Origin: Streptomyces formicae
Lineage (GTDB): Bacteria; Actinomycetota; Actinomycetes; Streptomycetales; Streptomycetaceae
Assembly: GCF_022647665.1 (NCBI RefSeq)
Contig: NZ_CP071872.1
Span: 5,270,001 to 5,334,000 of the forward strand
DNA: 64,000 nucleotides
Direction: 5' to 3'
Below the pieces are notes generated by a model that was given only the letters and a program-made list of their open reading frames with translations, was not told the origin of the DNA and did not search any database. The first letter of the stretch is position 1. Each line of letters starts with the position of its first letter. Position numbers and translations under genes: made by a program. Below, piece by piece: positions 16,559-25,000 of the stretch.

Positions 16559-16586
16559 GGCCGGTCAGCTCCCCAGCTGACCGGCC
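16559..16586 (-). terminator. rho-independent-type terminator
   Basis: A 12-bp stem (GGCCGGTCAGCT / AGCTGACCGGCC) with a 4-nt loop. On the minus strand it is followed by AACGCCGTTTTTGC, an unusual T-run for this genome, so it reads as a terminator for minus-strand transcripts. Confidence 0.75.
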
Positions 16587-16642
16587 GAACGCTGTCGTCC
16601 GCCGCACCCCCGTCCCCACGGGGTTATGGGTGGGATGTCCCC

Positions 16643-16665
16643 GACCCGGGCCGCTCTCCCGGGTC
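16643..16665 (-). terminator. short hairpin after small membrane-protein gene
   Basis: An 8-bp GACCCGGG/CCCGGGTC stem with a 7-nt loop, 12 bp past the stop codon of the minus-strand 69-residue gene. The stronger hairpin 60 bp on may be the main stop. Confidence 0.5.
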
Positions 16666-16676
16666 CGGGGCGCCGC

Positions 16677-16886
16677 TCAGCGCCCCAGCATCACGCCCAC
16701 GGACGACGCCTGTGTGACCACCGCTTCCCAGCCGCCGAAGGCGACGACGAGCAGTGTCGCGAGAGGGAGAACCATGGCCGTGGCCACCAGCGGGTGGCGC
16801 CGGCCGGACGGGACGCGGGCGCCGAACGCGGCGGAAGCCTTGCGCCCCTGCGTGCGGAACATGGTCCGCGATGCCGTGTCCGCCAT
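16677..16886 (-). CDS. small single-pass membrane protein, 69 aa
   Basis: Residues 1-30 are basic (MADTASRTMFRTQGRKASAAFGARVPSGRRHP). One hydrophobic helix follows (LVATAMVLPLATLLVVAFGGW), then a short tail EAVVTQASSVGVMLGR. GGAGAGG stands at ideal spacing before the ATG, which supports it as a real gene. By the positive-inside rule the basic N-terminus stays in the cytoplasm. No function is recognised. Confidence 0.7.
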   Translation of the reverse strand: MADTASRTMFRTQGRKASAAFGARVPSGRRHPLVATAMVLPLATLLVVAFGGWEAVVTQASSVGVMLGR

Positions 16887-17074
16887 CGGCCCTCTCCTGT
16901 CGTGGTCTGCGGCGGCGAGTGTCTGACCTCGGGGGACGAGTGCTGCACTCGCCGCTTGACCTCAACACTAGGGACGCGGCGGGCCGCGGGCGTCATGCCC
17001 GCGTACCTATTCCCGGGCCTCCAGGAGGATGAGCCGTCCGCCGTGCACGTACTCCCCTGGGTGGAGACACGGAC

Positions 17075-17380
17075 CTAGGTCTGCGGGTCTTCCCGGAGGG
17101 GACGCCCAGCGAGGGCCCCGCCGGACACCTCACGGCGCACCTCGCCGGACAGCTCCCCCGGCGCCACGGCCGGCATGGGCTGCTCGACCAGGGCCAGCAC
17201 CCGGTTCGCCATGAACCGGGCCGTACGCACCACCGCGCCGTTGCGCGTGACTTCGCTCACTTCCACCACCCCCCGTCGCACCGCCGTCTCCACCCGGCGC
17301 CCCGCCCGGCTTGCCACCACTTCGTACGTCCGCGTCGTGTCACCCGCGTCCACGACTATCTCCACGCGGTCGCCCTTCAT
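17075..17380 (-). CDS. hypothetical protein, 101 aa
   Basis: Function not recognised. The sequence alternates short strands (VEIVVDAGDTTRTYEVVASRAGRRVETAVRRGVVEVSEVTRNGAVVRTARFM), suggesting a small all-beta fold, then a disordered C-terminus (PMPAVAPGELSGEVRREVSGG). AGAAGGGGGA precedes the ATG at good spacing. It diverges from the Ser/Thr kinase gene, and the 230-bp gap probably carries both promoters. Confidence 0.75.
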   Translation of the reverse strand: MKGDRVEIVVDAGDTTRTYEVVASRAGRRVETAVRRGVVEVSEVTRNGAVVRTARFMANRVLALVEQPMPAVAPGELSGEVRREVSGGALAGRPLREDPQT

Positions 17381-17614
17381 CGATCCAATCCCCCTTCTGC
17401 GAAGCACCATTGGAATCGCGCATGGGTCACAGGGCCTGGATCCCGGCCCCTCCTGACCACTCCTCAAGTCTCCCACCGGGCACTGACAATCGATCGCCCC
17501 GCGAGGGCGCGGCCTATGAGCGGACCGGGCTACGGGTACGTAAGCTGTGCCACGTCAAACGGATATCCGCGGCTGCGGGGGTGGGGTCTTCCCACCGTAG
17601 GTATGGGGACGGAC

Positions 17615-18835
17615 ATGGCGATGATGCGGCTCCGGCGCGAGGACCCGCGTGTCGTCGGCTCGTTCAGGCTGCACCGGCGGCTCGGCGCGGGCGGGATGGG
17701 GGTCGTGTACCTCGGTTCCGACCGCCGCGGCCAGCGCGTGGCGCTGAAGGTGATCCGGCCGGATCTGGCGGAGGATCAGGAGTTCCGCTCGCGGTTCGCC
17801 CGCGAGGTGTCGGCCGCGCGGCGGATCAGGGGCGGCTGTACGGCCCGGCTGGTCGCCGCCGATCTCGAGGCCGACCGGCCCTGGTTCGCCACGCAGTACG
17901 TGCCGGGGCCCTCGCTGCACGACAAGGTCGCCGAGGAGGGCCCGCTGTCCGCGGCCGACACCGCCGCGATCGGCGCGGCCCTGTCCGAGGGCCTGGTGGC
18001 CGTCCATGAGGCCGGGGTCGTCCACCGGGATCTGAAGCCGTCGAACATCCTCCTCTCCCCCAAGGGCCCCCGGATCATCGACTTCGGCATCGCCTGGGCG
18101 ACCGGGGCGTCCACGCTCACGCATGTCGGCACGGCGGTGGGCTCACCCGGGTTCCTCGCCCCCGAGCAGGTGCGCGGCGCCGTGGTGACACCCGCGACCG
18201 ACGTCTTCTCGCTGGGTGCCACGCTCGCGTACGCCGCGACCGGCGACTCCCCCTTCGGGCACGGCAGTTCCGAGGTCATGCTCTACCGGGTGGTGCACGA
18301 GGAGCCGCAGCTGTACGGCGTACCCGACGCGCTGGCTCCGCTGCTGCGGGCGTGCCTGGCGAAGGACCCGGAGCAGCGCCCCAGCACCCTGCAGCTGTCG
18401 ATGCGGCTGAAGGAGATCGCGGCGCGCGAGGCGCAGGGACTGCCCGAGGCTCGCCCGCCTGCCCAGCGCGAGCGGGTGGAGCAGGGCCTGTCGCCGGAGC
18501 GGCACACCGCGCGGTACACGGAACGGAACACGCAGGGGCGTGCCGCGGGGGCCTCGGGGGCTCCCGCGCCGCAGCGGGACCGGGTGTCGCGCCCGTCGGC
18601 GCCGCGCACGGGCGGCTCGCGTCCCGGCGGTCCGCGCCCGCCGCAGGCCCACTCCCGGGGCGGCGGCGCGGGTACGGCCGGCCGTGGCGCACCCTCCCGA
18701 CCCGGGTCCCGCACGACGTCCACCGGCCGAAGGCCGGCCAACCCGCGGCTGCTGCGTCAGCGGATCTTCGTGTTCGTGGTGGTGACCCTGCTGGTGGCGC
18801 TGGGGATCACGCTGGCCCAGGGGCTGCGGGGTTAG
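17615..18835 (+). CDS. membrane-anchored Ser/Thr protein kinase (PASTA-less)
   Basis: A 406-residue eukaryotic-type kinase. Residues 18-275 form the kinase domain: glycine loop LGAGGMGVVYLG, catalytic K45 in VALKVIRP, HRDLKPSN with D139, DFG at 156-158, and the APE helix in GFLAPEQVRG. A long Arg/Pro/Gly-rich, probably disordered region (about 290-380) follows. One C-terminal transmembrane helix (IFVFVVVTLLVALGITLA) has almost nothing beyond it, so there is no external sensor domain; signals must come from the cytoplasm or through partners. ATG at MAMMRLRRED has a GGGGACGGA site; an ATG four codons earlier lacks spacing. Substrates are unknown. Confidence 0.95.
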   Translation: MAMMRLRREDPRVVGSFRLHRRLGAGGMGVVYLGSDRRGQRVALKVIRPDLAEDQEFRSRFAREVSAARRIRGGCTARLVAADLEADRPWFATQYVPGPSLHDKVAEEGPLSAADTAAIGAALSEGLVAVHEAGVVHRDLKPSNILLSPKGPRIIDFGIAWATGASTLTHVGTAVGSPGFLAPEQVRGAVVTPATDVFSLGATLAYAATGDSPFGHGSSEVMLYRVVHEEPQLYGVPDALAPLLRACLAKDPEQRPSTLQLSMRLKEIAAREAQGLPEARPPAQRERVEQGLSPERHTARYTERNTQGRAAGASGAPAPQRDRVSRPSAPRTGGSRPGGPRPPQAHSRGGGAGTAGRGAPSRPGSRTTSTGRRPANPRLLRQRIFVFVVVTLLVALGITLAQGLRG

Positions 18836-18860
18836 CGCCTGTCTTCCGGCTCAGGCCCTG

Positions 18861-18940
18861 AGCCGGTGGACCGGGCCCGGAGCCGGTGGACCAGGTCCTG
18901 AGCCGGTGGACCAGGTCCTGAGCCGGTGGACCAGGTCCCG
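18861..18940. repeat. four tandem 20-bp repeats
   Basis: Four exact-length units of AGCCGGTGGACCAGGTCCTG (unit 1 differs at six positions, units 2 and 3 are identical, unit 4 differs at one). They lie between the convergent kinase and rRNA/tRNA methyltransferase genes. Each unit contains a short dyad (GGTGGACC), so the array may act as a terminator; copy number is probably variable. Confidence 0.9.
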
Positions 18941-18956
18941 ATCCACCGGACATCCC

Positions 18957-19775
18957 CTAGTGGGCCGGGCGGCCCGTCGCGACGGCGTAGAACGCGACGG
19001 CCGCGGCCGCGCCCACGTTCAGCGAGTCCACGCCGTGTGCCATGGGGATGCGGACCCACTCGTCCGCCGCCATCAGCGCCTGTGTCGACAGCCCGTCGCC
19101 CTCCGCGCCGAGCATCAGTGCGACGCGGTCGAGCCGGTGCGGGGCCGCCTCGTCGATCGGCGACGCCTTCTCGTCCGGGGTGAGGGCGAGCAGCTTGAAG
19201 CCTGCCTCGCGGACCGCTTCGAGCCCCTTGGGCCAGGTGTCGAGGCGGGCGTACGGGACGGAGAAGACGGCACCCATGGACACCTTGACCGAGCGGCGGT
19301 AGAGCGGGTCCGCGCAGTCCGGTGAGAGCAGGACGGCGTCCATGCCGAGCGCGGCGGCGCTGCGGAAGATCGCACCGATGTTCGTGTGGTCGTTGACCGA
19401 TTCCATGACGACGACGCGGCGGGCTTTCAGGAGCAGTTCGTCCGCCGTCGGCAGCGGCTTCCGCTGCATCGACGCGAGGGCGCCGCGGTGCACGTGGTAG
19501 CCGGTGACGCGTTCGGCGAGGTCCGGGCTCACGGCGTACACCGGGGCCGGGACCTCGTCGATCACATCGCGCATGACGTCGACCCACTTGGCGGAGAGCA
19601 GCATCGAGCGCATCTCGTAACCGGCGTGCTTGGCACGGCGGATGACCTTCTCGCCCTCGGCGATGAAGAGGCCCTCGGCGGGCTCGCGCTTGCGGCGCAG
19701 CTCGACGTCGGTCAGGCCCGTGTAGTCGCGCAGCCGCGGGTCGTCGGGGTCGTCGACGGTGATGAGATCAGCCAC
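18957..19775 (-). CDS. TrmH/SpoU-family RNA 2'-O-methyltransferase
   Basis: A 272-residue SPOUT methyltransferase. An N-terminal substrate-binding domain (about 1-100) contains EGLFIAEGEKVIRRAKHAGYEMRSMLLSAKW. The trefoil-knot domain has all three motifs: NHTNIGAIFRSAAALG-type motif 1 (NDHTNIGAIFRSAAALGMD), LMLGAEGDGLS, and VRIPMAHGVDSLNVGAAAAVAFY. It should use SAM to methylate a ribose in tRNA or 23S rRNA; the exact nucleotide is not deducible. It works as a dimer in the cytoplasm. Just upstream lie two tandem 17-bp dyads which may control it. Confidence 0.92.
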   Translation of the reverse strand: MADLITVDDPDDPRLRDYTGLTDVELRRKREPAEGLFIAEGEKVIRRAKHAGYEMRSMLLSAKWVDVMRDVIDEVPAPVYAVSPDLAERVTGYHVHRGALASMQRKPLPTADELLLKARRVVVMESVNDHTNIGAIFRSAAALGMDAVLLSPDCADPLYRRSVKVSMGAVFSVPYARLDTWPKGLEAVREAGFKLLALTPDEKASPIDEAAPHRLDRVALMLGAEGDGLSTQALMAADEWVRIPMAHGVDSLNVGAAAAVAFYAVATGRPAH

Positions 19776-19803
19776 AGGGTGATACTGCCTTGTCCTGGAG
19801 GTG

Positions 19804-19837
19804 GTGCCAACGGTTGGTACGTGCCAACGGTTGGTAC
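19804..19837 (-). promoter_or_regulatory. two tandem 17-bp dyads upstream of RNA methyltransferase
   Basis: GTGCCAACGGTTGGTAC occurs twice back to back. Each copy is a near palindrome around CCAACGGTTGG. They stand 29 bp before the methyltransferase start and 20 bp after the cobA stop, so they could be a double operator for the former or a hairpin terminator for the latter. Confidence 0.6.
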
Positions 19838-19856
19838 GGGGATCCGTTACGGATGG

Positions 19857-21092
19857 TTACTTCTGGGTGGTGCCGAGGGCGACGACATCGCCGATGACGA
19901 TGACCGCGGGCGGGCGCACGTCCTCGGACCTCACCCGCTCGGCGACCGTCGCGAGCGTGGCGTCGACCCGGCGCTGGGAGGCGGTCGTGCCCTCCTGGAT
20001 CAGGGCCATCGGGGTGTCCGGGGCCTTGCCGTGGGAGACGAGCGCCTCGGCGATCGCGCCGATCTTGTCGACGCCCATCAGGATCACGAGCGTGCCGCGC
20101 AGCTTGGCGAGCGACGCCCAGTCGACGAGCGAGCGCGGGTCGTCGGGCGCGACGTGGCCGCTGACAACCGTGAACTCATGGGCCACGCCCCGGTGCGTGA
20201 CCGGGATCCCGGCGGCACCGGGAACCGAGATGGAGCTGGAGATTCCGGGCACCACCGTGCAGGCGATGCCGGCTTCGGCCAGGGCCTGGGCCTCCTCCAT
20301 GCCGCGTCCGAAGACGAACGGGTCGCCGCCCTTCAGACGGACGACGGACCTGCCCGCCTTGGCGTGCTCGACGAGGGCGTTGTTGATGGCCTCCTGGGCC
20401 ATGAAACGGCCGTACGGAATCTTCGCGGCGTCGATCACCTCGACGTGCGGCGGGAGTTCGTCGAGCAGATCACGCGGGCCGAGGCGGTCGGCGATGACGA
20501 CGTCGGCCTCGGCGAGGAGACGGCGGCCGCGGACCGTGATCAGGTCCGGGTCGCCGGGGCCGCCGCCGACCAGCGCGACGAACGGGGCGCGGGTGCGGTG
20601 GTGCGGCGAGGCGAGCGAGCCGTCGCGGAGGCCCTCGACGATGGCGTCGCGTACGGCGGCGGAGCGGCGGGGGTCCTTGCCGGTGAGGACCGCGACGGTG
20701 ACGCCCTCGCTGCGGCCGGTGGCCGGGGTCCAGGCGGTGGCCGCCTCGGCGTCGTCGGAGCGTACGCACCAGGTCCTGGTGTGCTCGGCCTCGGCGGAGG
20801 CGGCACTGTTGGCCGCGGGGTCGGGGGTGGCGACGAGCACGTACCAGGCGCCGTCGAGGTCCCCGTCCTGGTAACGGCGCCTGGTCCAGGCGATCTCGCC
20901 GGCCTCCGCCATGGCCTCGACGGAGGGGGTCGCGGACGGGGAGACCAGGGTGATGTCGGCGCCGGCCGCGATGAGCGCCGGAAGGCGCCGCTGGGCCACC
21001 TGACCGCCGCCGATGACGACGACGCGCCGTCCCGCGAGGCGGAGCCCTACGGGGTAGGCGGGACGCTCGGCGTGCTCGGCGTGCTCAACCAT
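19857..21092 (-). CDS. cobA: CysG-like fusion: precorrin-2 dehydrogenase + SUMT
   Basis: A 411-residue two-domain tetrapyrrole enzyme. Residues about 10-165 form a Met8p-like NAD-dependent precorrin-2 dehydrogenase (GLRLAGRRVVVIGGGQVAQRRLPALIAAGADITLVSP). Residues about 170-405 form uroporphyrinogen-III C-methyltransferase: FVALVGGGPGDPDLITVRG, then RLKGGDPFVFGRG, VVPGISS and HEFTVVSGH. The product is precorrin-2 or sirohydrochlorin, feeding cobalamin and siroheme. It lies downstream of bluB-cobT and cobL on the same strand but is separated by a 974-bp gene-free repeat island, so it is unlikely to share their transcript. ATG at MVEHAEHAERP. No cobalamin riboswitch was found upstream. Confidence 0.93.
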   Translation of the reverse strand: MVEHAEHAERPAYPVGLRLAGRRVVVIGGGQVAQRRLPALIAAGADITLVSPSATPSVEAMAEAGEIAWTRRRYQDGDLDGAWYVLVATPDPAANSAASAEAEHTRTWCVRSDDAEAATAWTPATGRSEGVTVAVLTGKDPRRSAAVRDAIVEGLRDGSLASPHHRTRAPFVALVGGGPGDPDLITVRGRRLLAEADVVIADRLGPRDLLDELPPHVEVIDAAKIPYGRFMAQEAINNALVEHAKAGRSVVRLKGGDPFVFGRGMEEAQALAEAGIACTVVPGISSSISVPGAAGIPVTHRGVAHEFTVVSGHVAPDDPRSLVDWASLAKLRGTLVILMGVDKIGAIAEALVSHGKAPDTPMALIQEGTTASQRRVDATLATVAERVRSEDVRPPAVIVIGDVVALGTTQK

Positions 21093-21228
21093 GGCGGTGC
21101 GGCTCCTCGGGGCGGCGGTGCGGGGCCGCTGCGACGGTGAAGCGGCTGGTGGGAACGGGGATGAGGTCCTCCGGACCACGATACGGGGTGCGGGGCGGGG
21201 GCGTCCGGGGGCGGTGTTGTCGCCCAGG

Positions 21229-21382
21229 GTTCCTTGTCCTCAAGCGCCGGACGGGCTGCGAGCTCGCCCCGTGCCGGGCGAGTGCCCGGGGTTCCTTGTC
21301 CTCAAGCGCCGGACGGGCTGCAAGCTCGCCCCGTGCCGGGCGGGCGCCCGGTGTTTTTGTCCTCAAGCGCCGGACGGGCTGG
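21229..21382. repeat. tandem 62-bp repeat, 2.5 units
   Basis: Three starts of GTTCCTTGTCCTCAAGCGCC (the third GTTTTTGTCCTC) spaced exactly 62 bp, each continuing GGACGGGCTGC. The first two units also share AGCTCGCCCCGTGCCGGGCG. The same sequence occurs once near position 16445 and twice inverted near 21953-22047. Confidence 0.9.
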
Positions 21383-21440
21383 GGGTGTCGGGGTCACCCG
21401 GTGGCGGACGGTTGCCGTCCGGGTGCCGCTGCGGGGCTCG

Positions 21441-21540
21441 CATTCGGGACGGCATGATTTACGTCGCGCGCCCACCCGGCATCGTGCAGGCGTCCAGTAT
21501 TTCGGCGCGCGCCACAAATCACGCTTGAGTGTCCCGAACG
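21441..21540. repeat. 100-nt imperfect inverted repeat (MITE or structured RNA)
   Basis: The two ends are CATTCGGGAC and GTCCCGAACG (complementary but for one G-T). Inside, GATTT/AAATC and GCGCGCGCC/GGCGCGCGC-type segments pair in register, giving a long hairpin with internal loops and a roughly 25-nt apical region. It carries no ORF. It may be a degenerate miniature transposon or a structured transcript. Confidence 0.55.
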
Positions 21541-21689
21541 CGACCCCTCCGCGCCCCCCGGGTCAGGTCACCGGCGGTGGCTGATCCCAGTGGTCTGGTT
21601 CGTGCCCACCCGTTCCTCCCCCCTAGGACTTCGTCCTGGGGCACGCCGGCGGAACGCACGCCCACAAGCCAGGTGGGCGACCGCTTCGC

Positions 21690-21736
21690 GGTTTGTGGGC
21701 AGTCGTCCCGCAGGGCGGGACGGGTGGGCACAAACC
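21690..21736. repeat. nested hairpin repeat in island
   Basis: Outer arms GGTTTGTG and CACAAACC enclose an inner stem CGTCCCGC/GCGGGACG with AGG loop. This resembles the GTGGGCAGTCGTCCCGC hairpins scattered in Streptomyces intergenic DNA. It lies in the gene-free stretch between cobA and bluB-cobT; open frames across it are low-complexity artefacts. Confidence 0.65.
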
Positions 21737-21952
21737 ACCCACCGGCCCGCAGGCGAGCAACGACCCGCGGGCACGACAACCACCCACCCACCCGCACCCG
21801 GGGGACTACCCCGGGGCGGGGCCGTGCAGGGTCGGCCCCGCAGGAGGTGGCGGCAAACGCCGGGTTCCCAACCCGGCACAACCTGTACGCCGCCGCCTCC
21901 GAGGAGTCGAGCCCGGAGGGGCCCCGACACGCACCACCCACCGGGCACACCC

Positions 21953-22047
21953 CAAGCCCGTCCGGCGATTGAGGACAAAAACCCCGGGCGCCAACCCCAC
22001 ACCGGGCAAGCTCGCAGCCCGTCCGGCGCCTGAGGACAAAAACACCG
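21953..22047. repeat. two inverted copies of the 62-bp repeat
   Basis: Read on the minus strand this holds GTTTTTGTCCTCAGGCGCCG, then GTTTTTGTCCTCAATCGCCG, each followed by GACGGGCT. Spacing is again about 62 bp. Together with the direct copies near 21229 they bracket the repeat island. They end 20 bp before the bluB-cobT stop codon. Confidence 0.88.
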
Positions 22048-22066
22048 GGCAACAACACCGCGCGCT

Positions 22067-25000
22067 CTACTTCTCCGTGACGCCCGCCGAGTCGAACGTC
22101 GCCACCTCGTGCATCGCGCGCGCCGCGCTCTGGACCACCGGCAGCGCCAGCAGCGCGCCGGTGCCCTCGCCGAGGCGGAGGTCGAGGTCGACCAGGGGGC
22201 GCAGGCCCAGCTTGTTGAGGGCGGCCACGTGGCCCGGCTCCGCGCTGCGGTGGCCCGCGATGCAGGCCGCGAGGGCCTCGGGCGCGACCGCCCGGGCCAC
22301 CAGCGCCGCCGCGCCCGCCGAGACGCCGTCCAGCACGACCGGCGTACGCAGCGACGCGGCGCCGAGGATGAAGCCGACCAGAGCCGCGTGCTCCAGGCCA
22401 CCCACCGCCGCGAGGACGCCGACCGGGTCGGCCGGGTCGGGCCGGTGGAGCTCCAGCGCGCGCCGGACGACGTCGACCTTGCGCGCGTGCATCTCGTCGT
22501 TGATCCCGGTGCCGCGCCCCGTCACCTCCACCGGGTCCACGCCGGTGTAGACGGAGATCAGCGCGGCCGACACCGTCGTGTTGGCGATGCCCATCTCACC
22601 GGTGAGCAGTGCCTTGTTGCCGGCGGCGACCAGATCGCGGGCGGTCTCGATGCCGACCTCGATCGCGGCCAGGACCTCCTCGCGGCTGAGCGCGGGGCCG
22701 GTGGTGAAGTCGGCCGTACCGGGGCGGACCTTGCGGGGCAGGAGGCCCGGCGTGGCGGGGAGCTCGGACGCGACGCCGACGTCGATGACGCAGACCTCCG
22801 CGCCGACCTGGTTGGCGAAGGCGTTGCACACCGCTCCCCCGCCGAGGAAGTTCGCGACCATCTGGCCGGTCACCTCCTGGGGCCACGCCGTGACGCCCTG
22901 GGCGTGCACCCCGTGGTCGCCTGCGAAGATCGCGACGGCCGCGGGCTCCGGGATCGGCGGCGGGCACATCCGGGAGAGCCCGGCGAGCTGCGCGGAGATG
23001 ATCTCCAGCATTCCGAGCGCGCCGGCGGGCTTGGTCATCCGCTTCTGCCGTTCCCACGCCTCGCCGAGTGCCTTGGCGTCCAGCGGGCGGATGTTGGCGA
23101 CGGTCTCCTGGAGGAGGTCGTGCGGCTCCTCGCCGGGCAGGGCGCGGCGGCCGTAGGTCTCCTCGTGGACGACCCAGGCCAGCGGACGGCGCTTCGACCA
23201 GCCCGCCTGCATCAGCTCGGGCTCCTCGGGGAACTCGTCGACGTAACCGACGCAGAGGTACGCGACGACTTCCAGGTGCTCCGGCAGGCCGAGCGCCCGT
23301 ACCATCTCGCGCTCGTCGAAAAAGCTGACCCAGCCCACCCCGAGACCCTCGGCGCGCGCGGCGAGCCACAGGTTCTCGACCGCGAGGGCGGAAGAGTACG
23401 GGGCCATCTGCGGCTGGGTGTGCCGGCCGAGCGTGTGGCGGCCGCCGCGGGTCGGGTCGGCGGTGACCACGATGTTCACCGGCGTCTCGAGGATGGCCTC
23501 GATCTTCAGTTCCTTGAACTGCTTCGCGCGGCCCTTGGGCAGCGACTTGGCGTACGCCTCGCGCTGACGCTGCGCCAGTTCGTGCATGGTGCGGCGCGTC
23601 TCGGCGGAGCGGATGACGACGAAGTCCCAGGGCTGGGAGTGGCCGACGCTGGGCGCGGTGTGCGCGGCTTCGAGGACCCGGAGCAGCACCTCGTGCGGGA
23701 TGGGGTCGGAGCGGAAGCCGTTGCGGATGTCGCGGCGCTCGCGCATCACGCGGAGGACGGCCTCGCGTTCGGCGTGGTCGTACCCCGGTGCCGGGGCGGC
23801 GCCGTTGTCGATGACGGCGTCATCGACTGCGGCCACCGGTTCTGCAACGGCCACCGGTTCTGCAATGGCCTCGGGCTCGGGCACGACGTCGGCCTCGGGC
23901 TCGGGCACGGGCGCGAGGTCGGCCTCGGCCTCGGGTTCCGCCGCGGCCTCGGGCTCGCGCTCGGCGTCCACGGACGTCTGCGGTTCGGCCGGTTCGTCGA
24001 GCGGCTCGGGCTCGCCGATGGCCTCCACCGCGGGCTCGTCGTCGCCACGGTCGTCGCCACCGTCGTCGCCCCGGGGAGCGGGTACGACGGCGAGGGCGAC
24101 GGCCTCGGGCTCGGGCTCGGCGGCCAGGGCCGGCGCGGACTCCTCGACGGCAGCCTCCGGCTCGGGCGCGGCGGCGGGCTCCTCCTCGGCCGGAATCATC
24201 ACGGCGACCGGCGTCGGGGCGAGGTGAGGGGTGGTCGGCAGGGAGCCCTCCACGGGCACGAACTGCCCCACGGGAGCGGGCTCCGCAGCCGTCGCGAGGG
24301 CCTCCACGGGCTCCGGAACGACCGTTTCTGCCGACGCCACGGCAACAGGCGCACCGGGCGCGGACGACCACGGGGCCGCTGCCTGCGCCGGCACGTCGGC
24401 GACCTGCGGCGCGGCGGGGGCCATGGGCTCCTCACGCGGTACGTCGAGGTACTCGGGCCCGGTGGTGGGCGGGCTCGGGTGACGGACGGTCATGGGGTGC
24501 GGCGGCGTATCGGCCGGGCCGCGGTCGGAGAGCGAACGTACGACGCCACCGGTGGCGTCGGGCACGGGCGGGCCCATGTGGAGCGGGCGGCGCGGAGGCG
24601 TCGGGGCGGAGGCGGTGGCGGGCGGCGGGATGCGTACGCCACCGAGGTCGAGGGAGCCTGAGTCCCGGCCGCCGGCCTCGTGCGCCCCGGCCTCGTGCAC
24701 GAACGGTTCGGGGGCGGTCTGCTGCGCGATGACGTGATCCGCCACGACAGGCTCGGGAGCGGGCTCGTGGGCAACCGGCTCCTGGGTGACCGGCTCGTGC
24801 ACGACAGGCATCGGAATCACGGGCTCCGGCGCCACCGGTTCGGGCGCCACTGCGGCGACGGGTGCCTCGGCGACCGTCGGGGTCTCCGGCACCGCCGGGG
24901 TCGACGGCACCGCCGGAGTCGGCTCGGCCAGGACCGGCTCGGCGAGGACGGGCTCGGCCACGGCCGGCTCCGGCGCGGGTGCCACCGGCTGGGCGGCCAC

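Noticed and set aside
21529..21972. Open frames within the cobA to bluB-cobT gap
   Set aside because: They are Pro/Arg/Thr-rich, cross repeat boundaries and lack ribosome sites; treated as non-coding repeat DNA.
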